This document shows positions 6,201 through 6,802 of a stretch of 6,802 nt of DNA, one piece after another; positions within the stretch are counted from its first letter, which is position 1, and every line of letters begins with the position of its first letter. The stretch spans positions 1-6,802 of the forward strand of contig CAZOPS010000038.1 in the NCBI GenBank assembly GCA_964581885.1, in the 5' to 3' direction. Origin of the DNA: JAYEID01 sp964581885. GTDB taxonomy: Bacteria > Patescibacteriota > WWE3 > JAUXAW01 > JAYEID01. The translations under genes and the position numbers were made by a program. The notes beneath the pieces were generated by a model. The model searched no databases and had not been told where the DNA came from. It worked only from the letters and a program-made list of their open reading frames with translations.

Positions 6201-6802
6201 GTCGCTTTAATATTACCTGCCACTTCTAGTTTTTCACTCGGACTCGACGTCCCGATGCCGAGGTTTCCCCCAATGTAGCTATTTCCGGTACCTGATACGT
6301 ATATGTTGTCATTTATGTTTACGTGGTTATCGCCGCTGTCTTGAATATATCCAGAAAGGCTGATGTTTCCTTGGATTTGCGCATTGCCGTTAACATCCAG
6401 CTTAGCCCCCGGACTCGTCGTCCCGATGCCGACATCGCCGCCGCTTGTGATTCTCATTCTGTCAGAACCGGCAGTATAGAATCTTATAGTGTCGTTGGAG
6501 GGGAAGCCTATAAGCGTGTTTGTGTCGCCACGGTGCCTTATATAATCGTTTATGTGTAGCTCATTAAATTCAGAATCTCCGGCGGGGTTGGCGTAGTAGG
6601 AGGTGTTGTCGCGGTCGTAGTAGATGGGGGCGCGCATTTGGTCGCCGGAATCAAATCGGTCCGGGGTGTAGAGGTAATTGGTGCCGGCATCCCGGATTTC
6701 ACCGTCGCCACCGATATAAAGGTTGCCGCCAGATATACGAGCGTCACCATTTACATCAAGCTTATACCCCGGCCCCGTCGTCCCGATGCCGACGTTGCCG
6801 CC
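3040..6802 (-). CDS. Giant modular surface/fibre protein with internal S74 chaperone-autoprotease domain (5' partial, interrupted by gap)
   Basis: The reading frame is open to the window edge, so the N-terminus is missing; 874 codons precede the N gap and 346 follow. Numbering from the edge, it has five GIGT repeats of the form NVGIGTTSPSEKLEVAG; an APIYYDRDNTSYYANPAG segment (about 56-73) of a type familiar from S74 tail fibres; an unrecognised beta-rich insert (about 197-363); and an S74 domain (about 548-640) with SSKRYKEDI and the GLIAEEVYEILPEIV helix. Asp/Glu/Ser-rich linkers with ATVSG repeats stand on both sides of the gap, and two copies of an SxFKxxN...VASIDxxGxAxF module flank it (4394-4477, 3301-3384). 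The C-terminal domain of about 70 residues ends IAFDWWVVN. S74 domains fold trimeric fibres and then cut themselves off. The likely role is a secreted, trimeric cell-surface adhesin or appendage; a prophage fibre is less likely because no phage genes adjoin. Joining the two sides requires a true gap length divisible by three. Confidence 0.82.
3628..3642. repeat. Coding copy of the ATTAGCG/GATTCG word (copy 1)
   Basis: Minus-strand ATTAGCGTAGATTTG encodes ISVDL. It differs from the 4024-4038 copy at two positions. The neighbouring 3650-3668 stretch repeats GCGAATC, so this linker looks built from short repeat words. Confidence 0.5.
4024..4059. repeat. Coding ATTAGCG/GATTCG words (copies 2 and 3)
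   Basis: Two 15-bp words, 4024-4038 and 4045-4059, are exactly 21 bp (seven codons) apart and encode ISVDS and ISADS on the minus strand. They differ at two positions and lie just beside the assembly gap. Confidence 0.55.
4081..4180. other. Assembly gap of exactly 100 N inside the fibre gene
   Basis: A run of 100 N is a conventional placeholder, so the true length is unknown. The flanks code for acidic Ser/Thr-rich linker on the minus strand (EEEDEPTQSNT before, DTDEDESISADSS after). The coding frames on either side differ by one base across 100 N, so one continuous gene needs a gap length divisible by three. Repeats in the linker probably broke the assembly. Confidence 0.95.
4454..4481. repeat. 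Second heptamer run, read as codons in the fibre gene
   Basis: Four 7-bp units on the plus strand, GTCATTT, TGCACTT, TGAACTT, TGAATTT, overlap the start of the first VASID module and encode NSKFKVQND on the minus strand. The unit differs from the TARTTRC heptamer. Confidence 0.55.
4554..4588. repeat. Coding copy of the TARTTRC heptamer run
   Basis: Five units on the plus strand (GAATTAC, TAATTAC, TAGTTTC, GAGTTAC, TAGTCTC) encode ETSNSKLVISNSE on the minus strand. This is the heptamer found at both gene ends, but here no stop arises because of the frame and small changes. Confidence 0.55.
4885..5164 (-). other. S74 intramolecular chaperone domain with predicted self-cleavage site (within fibre CDS)
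   Basis: The domain starts at TSSKRYKEDI. By alignment with the S-D-x-R-x-K start of endosialidase-type chaperones, the nucleophile is the first Ser (codon 5155-5153) and its partner the Lys five residues on (codon 5140-5138). Both are present, so cutting before that Ser is predicted. The conserved GLIAEEVYEILPEIV segment and the closing VLLLNELQKHEVKINELQ helix follow in the normal order. Confidence 0.8.
5438..5491 (-). repeat. GIGT beta repeat 5 (coding)
   Basis: Encodes GRLGIGTVYPDAKLDVAG, the most diverged copy and the last before the S74 domain. It retains the 14-bp CGTCCCGATGCCGA word (5471-5484) shared by all five copies. Confidence 0.75.
5660..5713 (-). repeat. GIGT beta repeat 4 (coding), right boundary of the insert domain
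   Basis: Encodes GNVGIGTTSPSEKLEVAG. Its DNA (5667-5713) matches 6222-6268 at 45 of 47 positions. Confidence 0.85.
6215..6268 (-). repeat. GIGT beta repeat 3 (coding), left boundary of the insert domain
   Basis: Encodes GNLGIGTSSPSEKLEVAG. With repeat 4 it frames the 167-residue insert. The two 47-bp DNA copies are 555 bp apart, a whole number of codons. Confidence 0.85.
6386..6439 (-). repeat. GIGT beta repeat 2 (coding)
   Basis: Encodes GDVGIGTTSPGAKLDVNG and carries the shared 14-bp word at 6419-6432. Confidence 0.8.
6746..6799 (-). repeat. GIGT beta repeat 1 (coding), at the window edge
   Basis: Encodes GNVGIGTTGPGYKLDVNG with the shared word at 6779-6792. More copies probably lie beyond the edge. 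Confidence 0.8.

Noticed and set aside
4070..6637. ATG at 6637 as the start of the fibre gene
   Set aside because: The same frame stays open to the window edge at 6802 and encodes another intact GIGT repeat, so this Met is internal.
6550..6750. Minus-strand 66-codon frame near the edge
   Set aside because: It is out of frame with the fibre protein, Thr/Pro-rich, and shares DNA with clearly homologous coding sequence.
3040..6802. Fibre gene as part of a prophage tail module
   Set aside because: No capsid, portal, terminase or other tail genes are visible, and the C-terminal extension is unlike phage S74 fibres; not excluded beyond the window.

Overview
The window suggests a Candidate Phyla Radiation (Patescibacteria) bacterium, probably from a metagenome assembly. 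The grounds are protein style only: a Wzy-like membrane protein fused to TPRs, a stand-alone small GIY-YIG protein, and a giant surface protein of S74/'VGIGTTSP' type with a C-terminal FDWW domain. There is no rRNA or marker gene, so this placement is an inference. The standard genetic code fits all three genes. A run of exactly 100 N (4081-4180) marks a scaffold join.

All three real genes lie on the minus strand. Read in their own direction: (1) 6802 to 3040 is the 3' part of a very large modular surface or fibre protein. Its start lies beyond the window and the N gap interrupts it. It has five GIGT beta repeats, an unrecognised beta-rich insert, an S74 intramolecular-chaperone/autoprotease domain with its Ser-Lys pair intact, long Ser/Thr/Asp/Glu-rich linkers and a C-terminal beta domain ending FDWWVVN. 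(2) 2774 to 2484 is a 96-residue GIY-YIG nuclease-like protein. (3) 2247 to 100 is a 715-residue polytopic O-antigen ligase/polymerase-like protein with a coiled coil, TPRs and an acidic tail. The fibre and the Wzy-like protein both point to the cell envelope. The genes are not tightly packed, so an operon is not implied.

The two intergenic stretches around the GIY-YIG gene (2248-2483 and 2775-3039) are almost filled by one family of short imperfect-palindrome units (consensus GTCAYTCTGGA...AGARTCTYCC). I count six, four of them in two head-to-head pairs. A 45-bp segment occurs on both sides of the nuclease gene with one mismatch. The arms of the units show a compensatory T-A/C-G change. A nuclease gene enclosed by structured repeats is the best candidate here for an undescribed mobile or symbiotic element.

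A second theme is short-period repeats. A degenerate heptamer (TARTTRC on the plus strand) overlaps the stop codons of both the fibre and the Wzy-like genes and recurs inside the fibre gene. A different heptamer run and a 15-bp ATTAGCG/GATTCG word are also read as codons in that gene's linkers. Positions 1-99 hold only two tandem hairpins and the end of a heptamer run. No tRNA, rRNA or CRISPR array was seen.
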